Assembly: GCA_016806145.1 (NCBI GenBank)
Contig: CP063166.1
Coordinates: 4,278,001 to 4,342,000, forward strand
Source of the DNA: Variovorax paradoxus
Lineage (GTDB): Bacteria > Pseudomonadota > Gammaproteobacteria > Burkholderiales > Burkholderiaceae_C
Direction of reading: 5' to 3'
Length of the DNA: 64,000 nt
A program made the translations under genes and the position numbers. How positions within the stretch are numbered: position 1 is the stretch's first letter; each line of letters begins with the position of its first letter. Below the pieces are notes generated by a model. It did no database searches. It worked only from the letters and a program-made list of their open reading frames with translations, and was not told the DNA's origin. Shown here piece after piece: positions 12,001-17,253 of the stretch.

Positions 12001-13659
12001 CACGGAGGCGCCGTTGATGGTGAGGTCGCCGGTGCCGAGCGCCGTGTTGCTGCCCACGTCCAGCCGGCCGCCGCCCATCGTCGTGCCGCCGCCATAGGTA
12101 TTGCTGGCGGCCAGTGCAAGGTTGCCGTTCGACGTCAGGCTGCCGCCCCCCGAGATGGGTGCGCCGAAGGTCAGCGTGCCGGTCCCGTCGAGCGTCAGCG
12201 CGCCGTTGAGTTGCACCTGGTTGATGAGCGTGCCGGTGAAGAAGGTATTGAGAGCGACGTTGCCGCCCACCAGGAACAGGCCGGAGCCGAGCGCACTCGC
12301 GTTGCCCAGCGTCACGCCGCCGCCGTTGAGCGCGAAACCGCCGCTGAAGTTGTTGAAGCCGTTCAGCGTGAGCGTGCCGGTGCCGTACTTGACGAGGCCG
12401 GCGCCGCCGCTGACGGTGCCGTTCAGCGTGAGGCTGTTGGCGCCCTGCACGATCAGGCCGCTGTTGAGGTTCACGTTCTGCGCCAACGCGAGGCCATCCA
12501 CCGAGGCCTGCATCGCGCCGCCGCTGCCGGTCAGCGTGCCGGTACCGAAGGACAGCGCGTTGTCGAAGATCGCGGTACCGCCGTTGAGCACGGCGCTGCC
12601 GCTGACGACCGGGCCCTGCAGGGTCCAGGTCCCGCTGTTGACCAGCAGGTTCTCGAAGTTGAGGTACTGGGTCGAAGAGATCGTGCCGATGCCGCCGTTG
12701 CCCGAGCCCGGGCTGTTGACGGTGTTCTGCAGCACCAGCGTGTCGGTGCCGCCCAGGCCCGCGTCGACCGTGCCGCTGGCGGCGTAGCTCAGCGAGTTCT
12801 TCGCATCGGTCGGAATCGTGATGCCGGGCAGCGCCACCGCGCCAGGGTTGACGCTCGAACCGGTGACCGCGATGAAGGTGTCGTCGCGTTCGCCGCTGCC
12901 GAGCGCGACGCTGCCGTTGATGGTGCCCGCATTGACGAAGCGGTGGCCGCCGATGGTCGGGCTCTGGAACGCGACCCGGCCCGTGATGGTGCCGGTGTTC
13001 GTGAAGTTGACATTGCCGCCGCCGTAGATGCCGACCGCAATGCCCTGGATCGCATCGAAGGACCCGAGCGAGGCCAGCCCGATCGCGCCCGCGTTGGTGA
13101 TGGTGCTCGTGCCCGCATTGCCGATCAGCATGGCGGCGCCGCCCAGGCTGAAGGTCCCGTCGAAGGTGCCCTCGATGCTGCCCTGGTTGTTGACCGCCAG
13201 CGCGCCACTGCCGGGCGCGAAGAGGTTGCCGATGCTCAGCGCGCGCGCCAGCACCAGCGAGCCCGCGGCATTGGCGTCGATCGCCCCGAGGTTGGTGAGC
13301 GTGACGCCGGTGCCGCCCAGGTTCATGGCCGTGCCGCCGGGCAGCGTGCTCATGACCGCGCCCGCCTGCACCGTGAGGTTCAGGTTGTTCGCGTTGCTCA
13401 GGAAGCTGTTGGGATTCGGCGGCAGCAGGATCGGCGCGCCCGTGCAACTGACGGTGGCGCCGTCGACCGGAGCGCCCGGCGCGCAGGCAGCCCAGGCCGC
13501 CCCACCACCGAACTGCAGCGCCGCGAACAGCGCGAGTACCGGCAGCGCCCCGACCTTCGTCGCCGTGCCGCTGCCCTTCCCGCAGCTCTTCGCCAGTTCA
13601 GATGCGACGCGGAAGCGGCCAAGCCGACGGTCGAAGATCACGCGGTAGATGTGGTTCAC
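1..13659 (-). CDS. Giant PATR-repeat autotransporter adhesin (ESPR signal), C-terminus beyond window
   Basis: Reads as 4553 codons in one frame with no stop seen in the lines I checked across its length, and leaves the window at base 1. The start is GTG at 13659, preceded by GGAGG (13668-13672) at 8-nt spacing. The N-terminus MNHIYRVIFDRRLGRF...SELAKS matches the ESPR extended signal of large type V-secreted proteins; a hydrophobic core follows and likely cleavage is after AWA (residue 57). The mature start carries a Cys pair (residue 59 and 13 residues on), then the body is almost only Gly, Ser, Thr, Ala, Asn, Val and Leu. At least 20 PATR motifs of the form GTLTLSGANTYTGGTTV recur. The region near base 1 (NAFSAASSAVV, DRLVLDGATASASG) resembles the passenger segment just before an autotransporter chaperone domain and beta-barrel, so the barrel should lie to the left. 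Family role: surface adhesion or autoaggregation. Ligand unknown. Confidence 0.93.
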   Translation of the reverse strand, partial: MNHIYRVIFDRRLGRFRVASELAKSCGKGSGTATKVGALPVLALFAALQFGGGAAWAACAPGAPVDGATVSCTGAPILLPPNPNSFLSNANNLNLTVQAGAVMSTLPGGTAMNLGGTGVTLTNLGAIDANAAGSLVLARALSIGNLFAPGSGALAVNNQGSIEGTFDGTFSLGGAAMLIGNAGTSTITNAGAIGLASLGSFDAIQGIAVGIYGGGNVNFTNTGTITGRVAFQSPTIGGHRFVNAGTINGSVALGSGERDDTFIAVTGSSVNPGAVALPGITIPTDAKNSLSYAASGTVDAGLGGTDTLVLQNTVNSPGSGNGGIGTISSTQYLNFENLLVNSGTWTLQGPVVSGSAVLNGGTAIFDNALSFGTGTLTGSGGAMQASVDGLALAQNVNLNSGLIVQGANSLTLNGTVSGGAGLVKYGTGTLTLNGFNNFSGGFALNGGGVTLGNASALGSGLFLVGGNVALNTFFTGTLINQVQLNGALTLDGTGTLTFGAPISGGGSLTSNGNLALAASNTYGGGTTMGGGRLDVGSNTALGTGDLTINGASVLTGVNGVALANNVVLNNTLNFGAGGSGGVLTLNGTISGAGGISLAGAPGVRLNGANTFTGGFNLGAGTLTVGNDQALGQAGVTVSGPSSLASNQAVSLANDFRLNAALTVGGASDLALNGTISGLRALTKNGTGLLTLGGANSFSGGVNLESGALRVGTDTALGGGDLTVSGMAALDASAAVNLGNAVLLNANLEINGANDIALGGQITGAGGLSYSGTGTLTLGRNNGFTGGTTLNSGTLSLGDGLALGGGKLSVTGDAILRSGVANIGVNNKLSLGAGTTLGVDGSNPLTLAGTIDGDGALALSGTGAVGLTGANTYGGGTTVTGTTLIVANTSGSATGSGAVQVQGGATLGGSGSIAGTVSVGEGILSPGAGGAGTLTVGGLNLAAGSVLNFELGQAGTAGGALNDLISVNGNLQLDGTLNVTQSQGGKFGAGLYRLIDYTGSLIDNGLEIGSAPTDAKNLQVQTAIANQVNLVNLDGATLSLWDGSDPANFNDGKIAGGGGTWRAGGSTASWTGVDGKLNAGWQQDGVAIFSGQAGIVSVDTQGGANPLRIGGAQFAVDGYTVNGDALTIGAPATVVRVGDGTAASAGMTATIASEIAGTGGLVKDDFGTLVLDGSNSYSGGTTIKGGILQIASDANLGTVGGALALEGTTLHVTGDTASKRAVSLGAGVNTFDIDSSLALDGTVSGAGSLRKTGAGTLQLGAANAYVGGTDIAAGSVEALVTDALGTGAVSVANNASLAFANTADAGKLAITVAARGGAPTDNGGFLAFRDSSSAGNASITANQGASVEFRDTSSAGSSVIENRGGSTTLWFNAEGGKARITNFAGGRVDLLDDASAGQARLVNESGGVINLADRVSADQATVVNGAGGKLRIISLTNAGVGIGSLEGAGDVFLGAKALTTGGLNTSTTVSGTISGNGGSVVKVGSGTLELSGANTYTGGTTVAGGTLAANNTSGSATGTGSVQVQSGATLAGTGSIAGTVTVAKGGVLSAGNGGVGTLTLGGLSLAAGSVLNYELGQAGVAGGPLNDLISVNGNLQLDGTLNIAQSAGGKFGVGLYRLIDYTGTLTDNGLDIGTAPTAAKNLQVQTAIAKQVNLVNSEGVTLTLWDGSDPANFNDGKVAGGSGTWRAGGSTASWTGIDGKLNGGWQQDGVAIFSGQAGTVTVDTKGGTSPVRIGGAQFAVDGYTINGDALTISAPQTAVRVGDGTGASAGMTATINAAISGSGGLVKDDGGTLVLTGNNGYTGGTTIKGGILQIAADNNLGAFGTGLAIDGGTLRIAAGSAPFFSMRALALGAGGGTIDLGNGLFGVGGLISGNGLLTVTGKGGTLGLVTANSYSGGTLLQDGASITTTVSGVLGSGAVRQQGNGTLLLYTDKASAGGNDYTVGRAASADAGNMLLFSQNATAASSKITLNGATWQMLGANSVQFSGNTSAGTSNITNAGGAISFFENASAGSATIANGAKSLLGFGGTATAGSAQISNAFGGLVRFAESSSGAGATVGNAAGGVVDVSGSTAKTGVELGSLSGAGGVVLGATRLTVGGLNTSDAISGTVSDKGSVFVQPGSGTGGSIVKVGSGTLTLSGANTFTGGTTVAAGTLAANNASGSATGTGAVQVQAGATLVGSGKVAGTVAVAKGGTLSAGSAGVGSVGTLTLGGLSLAAGSTLNYDLGQAGVAGGALNDLINVNGNLQLDGTLNVSETAGGKFGAGLYRLINYTGTLTDNGLDIGTAPTGKLAVQTSVANQVNLLNSDGLVLNLWDGGNSANFNDGKIAGGSGTWRAGVPGDNWTDANGLANGTWVQDGFAIFSGQAGTVTVDSKGGFGPVRLGGAQFAVDGYTINGDPLTISAPQTVVRVGDGTAASAGMTATINAAIGGAGGLVKDDGGTLVLTGSNSYTGGTTIKGGILQISADNNLGAFGTGLAIDGGTLRIAAGSAPSFASRALVLGAGGGTIDLGNSLFGLGGPISGNGLLTVTGKGGNLGLVAANSYSGGTVVQGGASIGVGASGAFGSGAVQQQGSDTWVYFYNSASASAGGNSYTIARAGTADSNNRLSFSANSTAGNATITVNGTDWKSPVANYLLFGENTSAGTATIFNQGGSVYFQQASTAASATIANGANSALSFLGTSSVGSAKISNAKGGLVYFAESASGAGGSISNAAGGVVDVSGSIAKTGVELGSLSGAGGVVLGATRLTLGGLGTSDAISGTVSDKGGAFGVPGPGVGGSIVKVGAGTLTLSGANTYTGGTTVAAGTLAVNNASGSATGTGAVLVQGGATLAGSGSIAGAVSIAKGGVLSAGNGGPGTLTVGGLSLADGAVLNYQLGQANTVGGPLNDLVNVNGDLRLDGTLNVAQSAGGSFGAGLYRLISYTGGLIDAGLDIGTAPGATTDLQVQTSVAKQVNLVNRAGLSLNFWDGGDPSKYNDGQIAGGSGTWRVGVPGDGWTGADGKINAAWVQDQFAVFSGNASIVSVDGGNGSVRIAGAQFATDGYRVQGDALQLGNAATTVRVGDGTAASAGMTATIASSLTGTGGLVKEDLGTLVLEGSNSYSGGTTVKGGILQIASDANLGAATGGLALEGTTLHVTGDTASTRAVSLGAGANTFDIDLSRTVALNGTVSGAGSLRKTGAGTLQLGAANGYAGGTEVAAGSLQALVTGALGTGPVSVAGNASLAFTNKADAGKLAITLAQRGSAPTDNGGFLAFSDSSSAGNATITANKDATVEFRDSSSAGNAVIENRGGITTLWFNANAGKAQITNFDGGQINLLDDASAGQARFVNESGGLIDMYDRVSADQATVVNNAGALLRISKLATAGVGIGSLEGAGNVLLGAKALTTGGLNTSTTVSGTISGSGGSLVKVGSGTLELSGANTYTGGTTIAAGTLAVNNASGSATGTGAVQVQGGATLAGNGSVAGAVSIAKGGILSAGNGGVGTLTLGGLNLAEGAVLNYDLGQANTVGGVLNDRVQVNGNLQLDGTLNVAQSKGGVFGAGIYRLIDYTGSLTDNGLDIGSAPIAAKDLQVQTSVAKQVNLVNRTGLSLNFWDGGDNTKYNDGKIAGGTGIWRVGVPGDGWTGADGKINAAWAQNQFAVFGGTGGTVTVSNAGGTVRINGAQFAADGYVLQGDAIELGASGTVVRVGDGSGTDVDRTATVNVALTGAGGLVKDDVGRLVLGGTNTYTGGTTVKAGVLQGNTASLQGGIVNDAEVVFDQAKTGSYAGTMSGSGKLRKIGAGTLTLTSANSYAGGTFVDAGTLATDVTGALGSGAASVASGGTLQLGGGFDAGTTAIGNQGTVRFQDKASAGTSTITNVAGGVLAFADDATADKATVLNQAGAQVRIDQSTTGVSFGSLSGAGEFVLGAKALTLGASGDSTTLSGTISGNGGSVVKVGAGTLTLTGANTYTGGTTVGAGTLSVNNKSGSATGTGAVLVQSGATLAGSGSIAGAVTIDKGGILAAGNSPGTLTLGALTLAGGSTLNYELGQAGVPGGALNDLINVTGNLQLDGTLNVAQSAGGSFGPGLYRLMSYGGSFTDNGLDIGTVPGSAKVADLQVQTSVANQVNLVNRAGLSLNFWDGGDSTKYNDGQIAGGSGTWRVGNPQPSMDAWADMDGKLNGNWAQNQFAVFGGKAGTVTVDAAGGAVRIAGAQFATDGYVVQGDGIVVDSANSVIRVGDGTAAGATMTATLNVALSGTGGISKEDAGRLILGGANTYTGGTTVKGGVLQGSATSLQGNIVNNAEVAFDQGKTAGTYAGVMSGTGKLRKIGTGTLTLSSANSYSGGTLVDAGTLTTDTTGALGTGAVSIASGAALQFGGKADAGKLAIANAGTLRLQDTASAAGATVTNAAGGQVRIDLTTTGTSIGALSGAGDVVLGTKALTTGALGTDNTISGAITGTTGSLVKVGAGTLTLSGTANYAGETRVTAGTLKAGATNAFSAASSAVVASGATLDLGGFSQKMAGLTNAGTVALLGTVPGTTLTLTGPYVGNNGVLRLGAKLDNPGIADRLVLDGATASASG
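1474..3045 (-). repeat. Adhesin module C (1572 bp)
   Basis: Interval between YRLI landmarks at 3046 and 1474, 524 codons. It lacks the long A or B middle and has instead a short QVRIDQSTTGVSFGSLSGAG segment near 1990-2060. A second, partly degenerate C copy occupies roughly 300-1473 before the sequence changes to the pre-barrel type. Confidence 0.7.
3046..4917 (-). repeat. Adhesin module A2 (second copy, 1872 bp)
   Basis: Interval between YRLI landmarks at 4918 and 3046: 1872 bp, the same length as A1 although two B modules separate them. The A-specific stretch (VEFRDSSSAG, ENRGGITTLWFNANAG) lies around 3700-3860. Confidence 0.8.
4918..6861 (-). repeat. Adhesin module B2 (1944 bp)
   Basis: Interval between YRLI landmarks at 6862 and 4918, 648 codons, three codons shorter than B1. 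The B-specific stretch (ISGNGLLTVTGKGG, SYSGGTVVQGGAS) lies around 5880-6130. B1 and B2 share long near-identical text on both strands, which points to tandem duplication. Confidence 0.75.
6862..8814 (-). repeat. Adhesin module B1 (1953 bp)
   Basis: Interval between YRLI landmarks at 8815 and 6862, 651 codons. It shares the Trp-rich segment and PATR repeats with A modules but has a B-specific middle: LDLGNGLFGVGGLISGNGLLTVTGKGG, SGGTLLQDGAS, and SSKITLNGATWQMLGANSVQFSGN-like text around 7600-8100. It closely matches the next module to the left. Confidence 0.75.
8815..10686 (-). repeat. Adhesin module A1 (first copy, 1872 bp)
   Basis: Measured between successive YRLI landmarks (codons at 10687 and 8815): exactly 1872 bp, 624 codons. 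It holds a tryptophan-containing segment (LWDGSDPANFNDGKIAGG), a GAQFAVDGY segment, PATR repeats and an A-specific stretch near 9550-9750 with VEFRDTSSAG and ENRGGSTTLWFNAEGG. The same order and length recur in the second A copy. Confidence 0.8.
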
Positions 13660-13679
13660 AGGTCTCGCCTCCGTTGTTT

Positions 13680-13715
13680 GTTAACTATTGTTAACCCTGC
13701 GGTGAATTTGTCACC
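13680..13715. promoter_or_regulatory. Two palindromes in the adhesin leader
   Basis: Just upstream of the adhesin ribosome-binding site are two GTTAAC boxes separated by 4 bp (13680-13685 and 13690-13695), then a perfect 5-bp inverted repeat GGTGA-N5-TCACC (13701-13715). The position fits operators or leader structure for the adhesin. The 13660-13917 gap also serves as the divergent upstream region of the Bug gene. No regulator can be assigned. Confidence 0.4.
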
Positions 13716-13917
13716 CTGCAGTTCGAAGGATTTCCAGAACGCGGGGAAGGAAGTGTTTGGGGGGCACAACGTTCCACATACCGCGCAAACGGAATGAGTT
13801 AGTAAGAACTACATGCCAACCCGCCGCCCCGGCCATCGGTCCACGGCACTGACAGCATTCCGACAGCCAGCCCCAGGCACCATGCGGCCTTCTGAAAAAA
13901 CCACGGAGACAAGACCG

Positions 13918-14949
13918 ATGCGCCTCGAACTTCCCCACGACCTGGGTTCGCCCACCCGCCGCCAATGGTTGCGATCCGGGCTGCAGTCGGGCAGCGCGCT
14001 CGCGCTCGGCGGCCTGCTGCCGGGCTTCGCCGGCATCGCCCGCGCCGACGACCCCTGGCCCAACAAGGCGGTGCGCTTCGTCGTGCCCTTCGCGCCGGGC
14101 GGCAGCTCGGAGATCGTGGCGCGCTCGACCGCGGTCGAGCTGTCGCGCACGCTGGGCCAGAACGTGTTCGTCGACAACAAGCCCGGCGCGGCCGGCAACA
14201 TCGCCATGAGCGAGGTGGCGCGCAGCACCGACCAGCACACGCTGATCCTCGGCCACATCGGCACGCTGGCGGTCAACCCGTACATCTTCGCCAAGCTGCC
14301 CTACGACGCGAACAAGGACTTCAAGCCCGTGAGCCTGCTGGCCAAGGTGCCCAGCCTCTACGTGGTGCATCCCGACGTGCCGGCGAAGAACCTCAAGGAG
14401 TTCATCGCCTATGCCAAGAGCAAGCCCGGCAAGCTCAGCTACGGCTCGGCCGGCAACGGCAGCGCGGGCCACCTCGCCTTCGAATACCTGAAGATGACCT
14501 CCGAGGTCTTCATGCTGCACGTGCCCTATCGCGGCACCGGCCCGATGGTGACCGACCTGCTCTCGGGCCGGCTCGACGCCTCGGCCATCGGCGCGGCGGC
14601 GGTCATTCCCTTCATCAAGGCCGGCAAGGTGCGTTGCATCGCCACTGGCTCGGCCAGGCGGCTGGCCCAGCTGCCCGACGTGCCGACCGTGGCCGAGCAG
14701 GGCTTCCCGGGCTTCGAGATGACGCAGTGGTACGGCATGCTCGCGCCCGCCAGCATCACGCCGGCCCAGCTCGCCAAGCTCTCGGCCGAGACCATGAACG
14801 CGGTCAAGGCGCCCGAGTCGATGCGCCGCCTCACGGGCGACGCGGCCGAGGCCGTCGGCGGCACGCCCGAGCAGTTCGCGCAGTTCATCGCGAGCGAGCA
14901 GGGGCGCTGGCAGAAGGTGATCGCGCGGGCGGGCATCAAGCCCGACTGA
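13918..14949 (+). CDS. Bug/TctC-family periplasmic solute-binding protein
   Basis: 343-aa member of the tripartite tricarboxylate receptor (Bug) family, which binds carboxylates or similar small solutes in the periplasm. The N-terminus has a twin-arginine-like signal (PTRRQWLRSG, hydrophobic stretch, cleavage near ARA-DDPWP). The mature start DDPWPNKAVRFVVPFAPGG is the standard Bug opening, and GSAGNGSAGHLA and MTDLLSG-like segments follow. I chose ATG 13918 because GGAG lies 9 nt upstream; an in-frame ATG at 13813 would add 35 residues before the signal peptide. The gene is divergent from the adhesin and is followed by an inverted-repeat element, so it is probably monocistronic. Substrate unknown. 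Confidence 0.9.
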   Translation: MRLELPHDLGSPTRRQWLRSGLQSGSALALGGLLPGFAGIARADDPWPNKAVRFVVPFAPGGSSEIVARSTAVELSRTLGQNVFVDNKPGAAGNIAMSEVARSTDQHTLILGHIGTLAVNPYIFAKLPYDANKDFKPVSLLAKVPSLYVVHPDVPAKNLKEFIAYAKSKPGKLSYGSAGNGSAGHLAFEYLKMTSEVFMLHVPYRGTGPMVTDLLSGRLDASAIGAAAVIPFIKAGKVRCIATGSARRLAQLPDVPTVAEQGFPGFEMTQWYGMLAPASITPAQLAKLSAETMNAVKAPESMRRLTGDAAEAVGGTPEQFAQFIASEQGRWQKVIARAGIKPD

Positions 14950-14951
14950 AA

Positions 14952-15094
14952 GCGGGAACGGGCAGCCGAACGCAGAAGAAATACAAAAGCTGCGCAGAAG
15001 TCGCAGAAGGATTCAAAAGAGATTTCTCGGACCCTTCTTTTCCGCGTCTTCCGCGAAACCTTCGCGACTTCTGCGTTCGGCTGTCCGATCCCGC
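14952..15094. repeat. Intergenic inverted-repeat element, copy 1
   Basis: Arms 14952-14978 and 15068-15094 are 27 bp each and pair with two mismatches (core GGCAGCCGAACGCAGAAG). The internal part includes CGCGAAACCTTCGCG at 15052-15066. The right half closely matches a second element at about 60768-60840, so this is a dispersed repeat rather than a one-off terminator. It may still act as a terminator between the Bug gene and tctD. Confidence 0.75.
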
Positions 15095-15118
15095 GTTCAG
15101 GCTCTAGCATCACGCCCC

Positions 15119-15784
15119 ATGCGCATCCTGCTGGCCGAAGACGAACACACCCTGGGCACCTGGCTCAGCAAGGCGCTCGAGCATGCGGGCATCCAGGTCG
15201 AATGGGTGGACGACGGCCGGCTGGCCGACCGCGCGCTGCAGCAGCGCGACCACGATGCGCTGGTGCTCGACCTCGGCCTGCCCGGGCTCGACGGCCATGC
15301 GGTGCTGCAGCGGCTGCGCGAGCGCGACCAGCGGCTGCCCGCGCTGATCCTCACGGCGCGCGATTCGCTCGACGAGCGCGTGAGCGCGCTCAATGCCGGC
15401 GCCGACGACTTCCTCGCCAAGCCCTTCGCGCTGGCCGAGCTCGAGGCCCGGCTGCATGCGCTGGTGCGCCGCGCGCGCGGCGTCGAGCATCCGCGGCTGG
15501 CCTGCGGGCCGCTGGTGTACGACGGCGCGCGGCGGCAGTTCACGCTGGCCGGCGAGGCGCTCGCGCTGTCGCCGCGCGAGCTCGCGGTGCTGCGCGTGCT
15601 GGTGCAGCGCAGCGGCGAGCCGCTGTCGAAGCAGCAGATCCTCGAGCGCGTGTTCTCCGACGACGAGGAGGTCCATCCCGAGGCCGTCGAGGTGCTGGTC
15701 TACCGGCTGCGCAAGCGGCTGGACGGCCGCGGCGTGCGCATCGTCACGCTGCGCGGCCTGGGCTACGTGCTCGAGGCGGACTGA
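15119..15784 (+). CDS. tctD: OmpR-family response regulator, TctD-like
   Basis: 221 aa. Receiver domain residues 1-115 with acidic pocket E7/D8, phospho-acceptor D51 in LVLDLGLPG, and the conserved Lys in ADDFLAKPF. A winged-helix DNA-binding domain follows (about 125-220, ending VRIVTLRGLGYVLEAD). The partner kinase begins 7 nt after the stop. In the TctDE/BctDE family this regulator activates carboxylate uptake genes in response to the kinase. No clear Shine-Dalgarno precedes ATG 15119, but the receiver domain begins at once, so the start is well placed. Confidence 0.92.
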   Translation: MRILLAEDEHTLGTWLSKALEHAGIQVEWVDDGRLADRALQQRDHDALVLDLGLPGLDGHAVLQRLRERDQRLPALILTARDSLDERVSALNAGADDFLAKPFALAELEARLHALVRRARGVEHPRLACGPLVYDGARRQFTLAGEALALSPRELAVLRVLVQRSGEPLSKQQILERVFSDDEEVHPEAVEVLVYRLRKRLDGRGVRIVTLRGLGYVLEAD

Positions 15785-15791
15785 AGGCGGC

Positions 15792-17216
15792 ATGGTGCGT
15801 CGCTCGGTCGCCTGGCTGCGCCGCGCCAGCCTCTGGCAGCGGCTCGCGCTGCTGCTGCTGCCCGCGCTGGTCGCCGTCACCGGCATCGAGCTGTGGCGCA
15901 CGCGGCACGATGCGCTCGAATCGGCCAACGCGGCCTACGACCGCTCGCTGCTCGGCGCGCTCAAGTCCATCGACGCCAACATCTCGACCGCCTCGGGCGG
16001 GCTCTCGGTCGAGCTGCCCTACACCATGTTCGAGTTCTTCGAACTCACGGCCAGCGGCCAGGTGTTCTTTCGCGTCGCCACCTCCGACGGGCTGGTGGAG
16101 CTCGGCAGCGCCGACCTGCCCGCGCCGCCCGCCTCGCTCGCGCTCGGCGTGCCGGCCTTCTACGACGCCGAGTACTTCGGCGAGGCCGTGCGGCTCGCGG
16201 CCTACCGGCGCGAGCTCGACCGCGCGCCCGCCGGCAGCGCCGGGCGCAGCGTGCTGATCCAGGTCGGCGAGAGCACGCGCTCGCGCCAGGCCTTCAGCGC
16301 GCGCTTCGTGCGCAGCGCGGCGCTGCGCGATGCGCTGGTGCTCGCGCTGCTGGTGTTCGGCACCGGTGCCGCGCTGGCGGCGGCGCTGCGGCCGCTGTCG
16401 CGCCTCGCGCGCGAGGTCGAGGCACGCAAGCCCGACGACCTCACGCGCATCGCCGACGCCGACCTGCCCGCAGACGTGCGGCCGCTGGTGGCCGCGGTCA
16501 ACCGCCAGATGTCGCGCACGCAGGACCTGGTGGCGCAGCAGCGGCAGTTCCTCGACGATGCCTCGCACCAGCTGCGCACCCACCTGACCACCCTGCAGAT
16601 GCAGGCCGACTACGCGCAGCGCCAGCACGATCCGCTGCAGGTGCGCGCCGCGCTCGACGCGCTCGGCACCGAGATCGGCCGCGCCACGCGCAGCGCGCAG
16701 CAGCTGCTGGCGCTGGGCCGCAGCGACACCGTGGCCGTGGCGCCGGCCGCGTTCGAACTCGCCGGGCTGCTGCGCGAGGTCGCTGTCGACCTGCTGCCGC
16801 GGGCGCGCGCCAAGCGCATCGACCTCGGCATCCATGCGCCCGAGGAGACCGCGGAGCCTGCGCTCCTCGCGGTGGCCGACCGCGCGCTGCTGCGCGAGGC
16901 GCTCACCAACCTTGTCGCCAACGCGATCGCCTACACGCCGGACGCGGGCACCATCACCGTGTTCGCGGCCGGCGACGCGGCCGGCTGGAGCCTCAATGTC
17001 GAGGACGACGGCCCCGGCCTCGGCGAGGAGGAGCGCGCCCAGCTCGGCCAGCGCTTCCGACGCGGCGCGCGCGCCGGCAAGGGCGGCTTCGGGCTCGGCC
17101 TGGCCATCGCGCGCTCGATCGCGCAGCGCCACGGCGGCGAATTGCGGCTCGAGGCGCGCGAAGGCGGCAGCGGGCTGCATGCCATCATCTGGTGGCCGCG
17201 ACCCGGCAGCGCCTGA
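15792..17216 (+). CDS. tctE: Sensor histidine kinase, TctE-like
   Basis: 474 aa. First membrane segment about residues 17-34 (LALLLLPALVAVTGIEL), a periplasmic sensor region of about 140 residues, second membrane segment about 180-200 (LVLALLVFGTGAALAAAL), linker, then the dimerisation domain with phospho-His H259 in FLDDASHQLRTHL. The ATPase domain shows the N box NLVANAIAYTP, the G1 box DDGPGLG and the G2 box GFGLGLAIA. Membrane-bound inner-membrane kinase that phosphorylates the adjacent response regulator. In Bordetella the related BctE senses citrate with help from the binding protein BctC, and here a TctC-type protein lies directly downstream. Confidence 0.92.
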   Translation: MVRRSVAWLRRASLWQRLALLLLPALVAVTGIELWRTRHDALESANAAYDRSLLGALKSIDANISTASGGLSVELPYTMFEFFELTASGQVFFRVATSDGLVELGSADLPAPPASLALGVPAFYDAEYFGEAVRLAAYRRELDRAPAGSAGRSVLIQVGESTRSRQAFSARFVRSAALRDALVLALLVFGTGAALAAALRPLSRLAREVEARKPDDLTRIADADLPADVRPLVAAVNRQMSRTQDLVAQQRQFLDDASHQLRTHLTTLQMQADYAQRQHDPLQVRAALDALGTEIGRATRSAQQLLALGRSDTVAVAPAAFELAGLLREVAVDLLPRARAKRIDLGIHAPEETAEPALLAVADRALLREALTNLVANAIAYTPDAGTITVFAAGDAAGWSLNVEDDGPGLGEEERAQLGQRFRRGARAGKGGFGLGLAIARSIAQRHGGELRLEAREGGSGLHAIIWWPRPGSA

Positions 17217-17253
17217 GCGCGTTGCCGCCGCCTCGCATCGCCCTCCCTTCGCC

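Noticed and set aside
9314..13447. Minus-strand 1377-codon frame rich in Arg, Gln and His
   Set aside because: Out-of-frame reading of the same adhesin DNA; the GTG-started frame carries all recognisable motifs.
4267..13797. Plus-strand open frame of 3176 codons opposite the adhesin, and a similar one at 553-3426
   Set aside because: It is the exact antisense of the adhesin frame. It stays open because adhesin codons seldom put TCA, CTA or TTA on that side. Its residues (Ala/Arg/Val/His-rich) match no family, while the minus strand has a start, a ribosome-binding site and a signal peptide.
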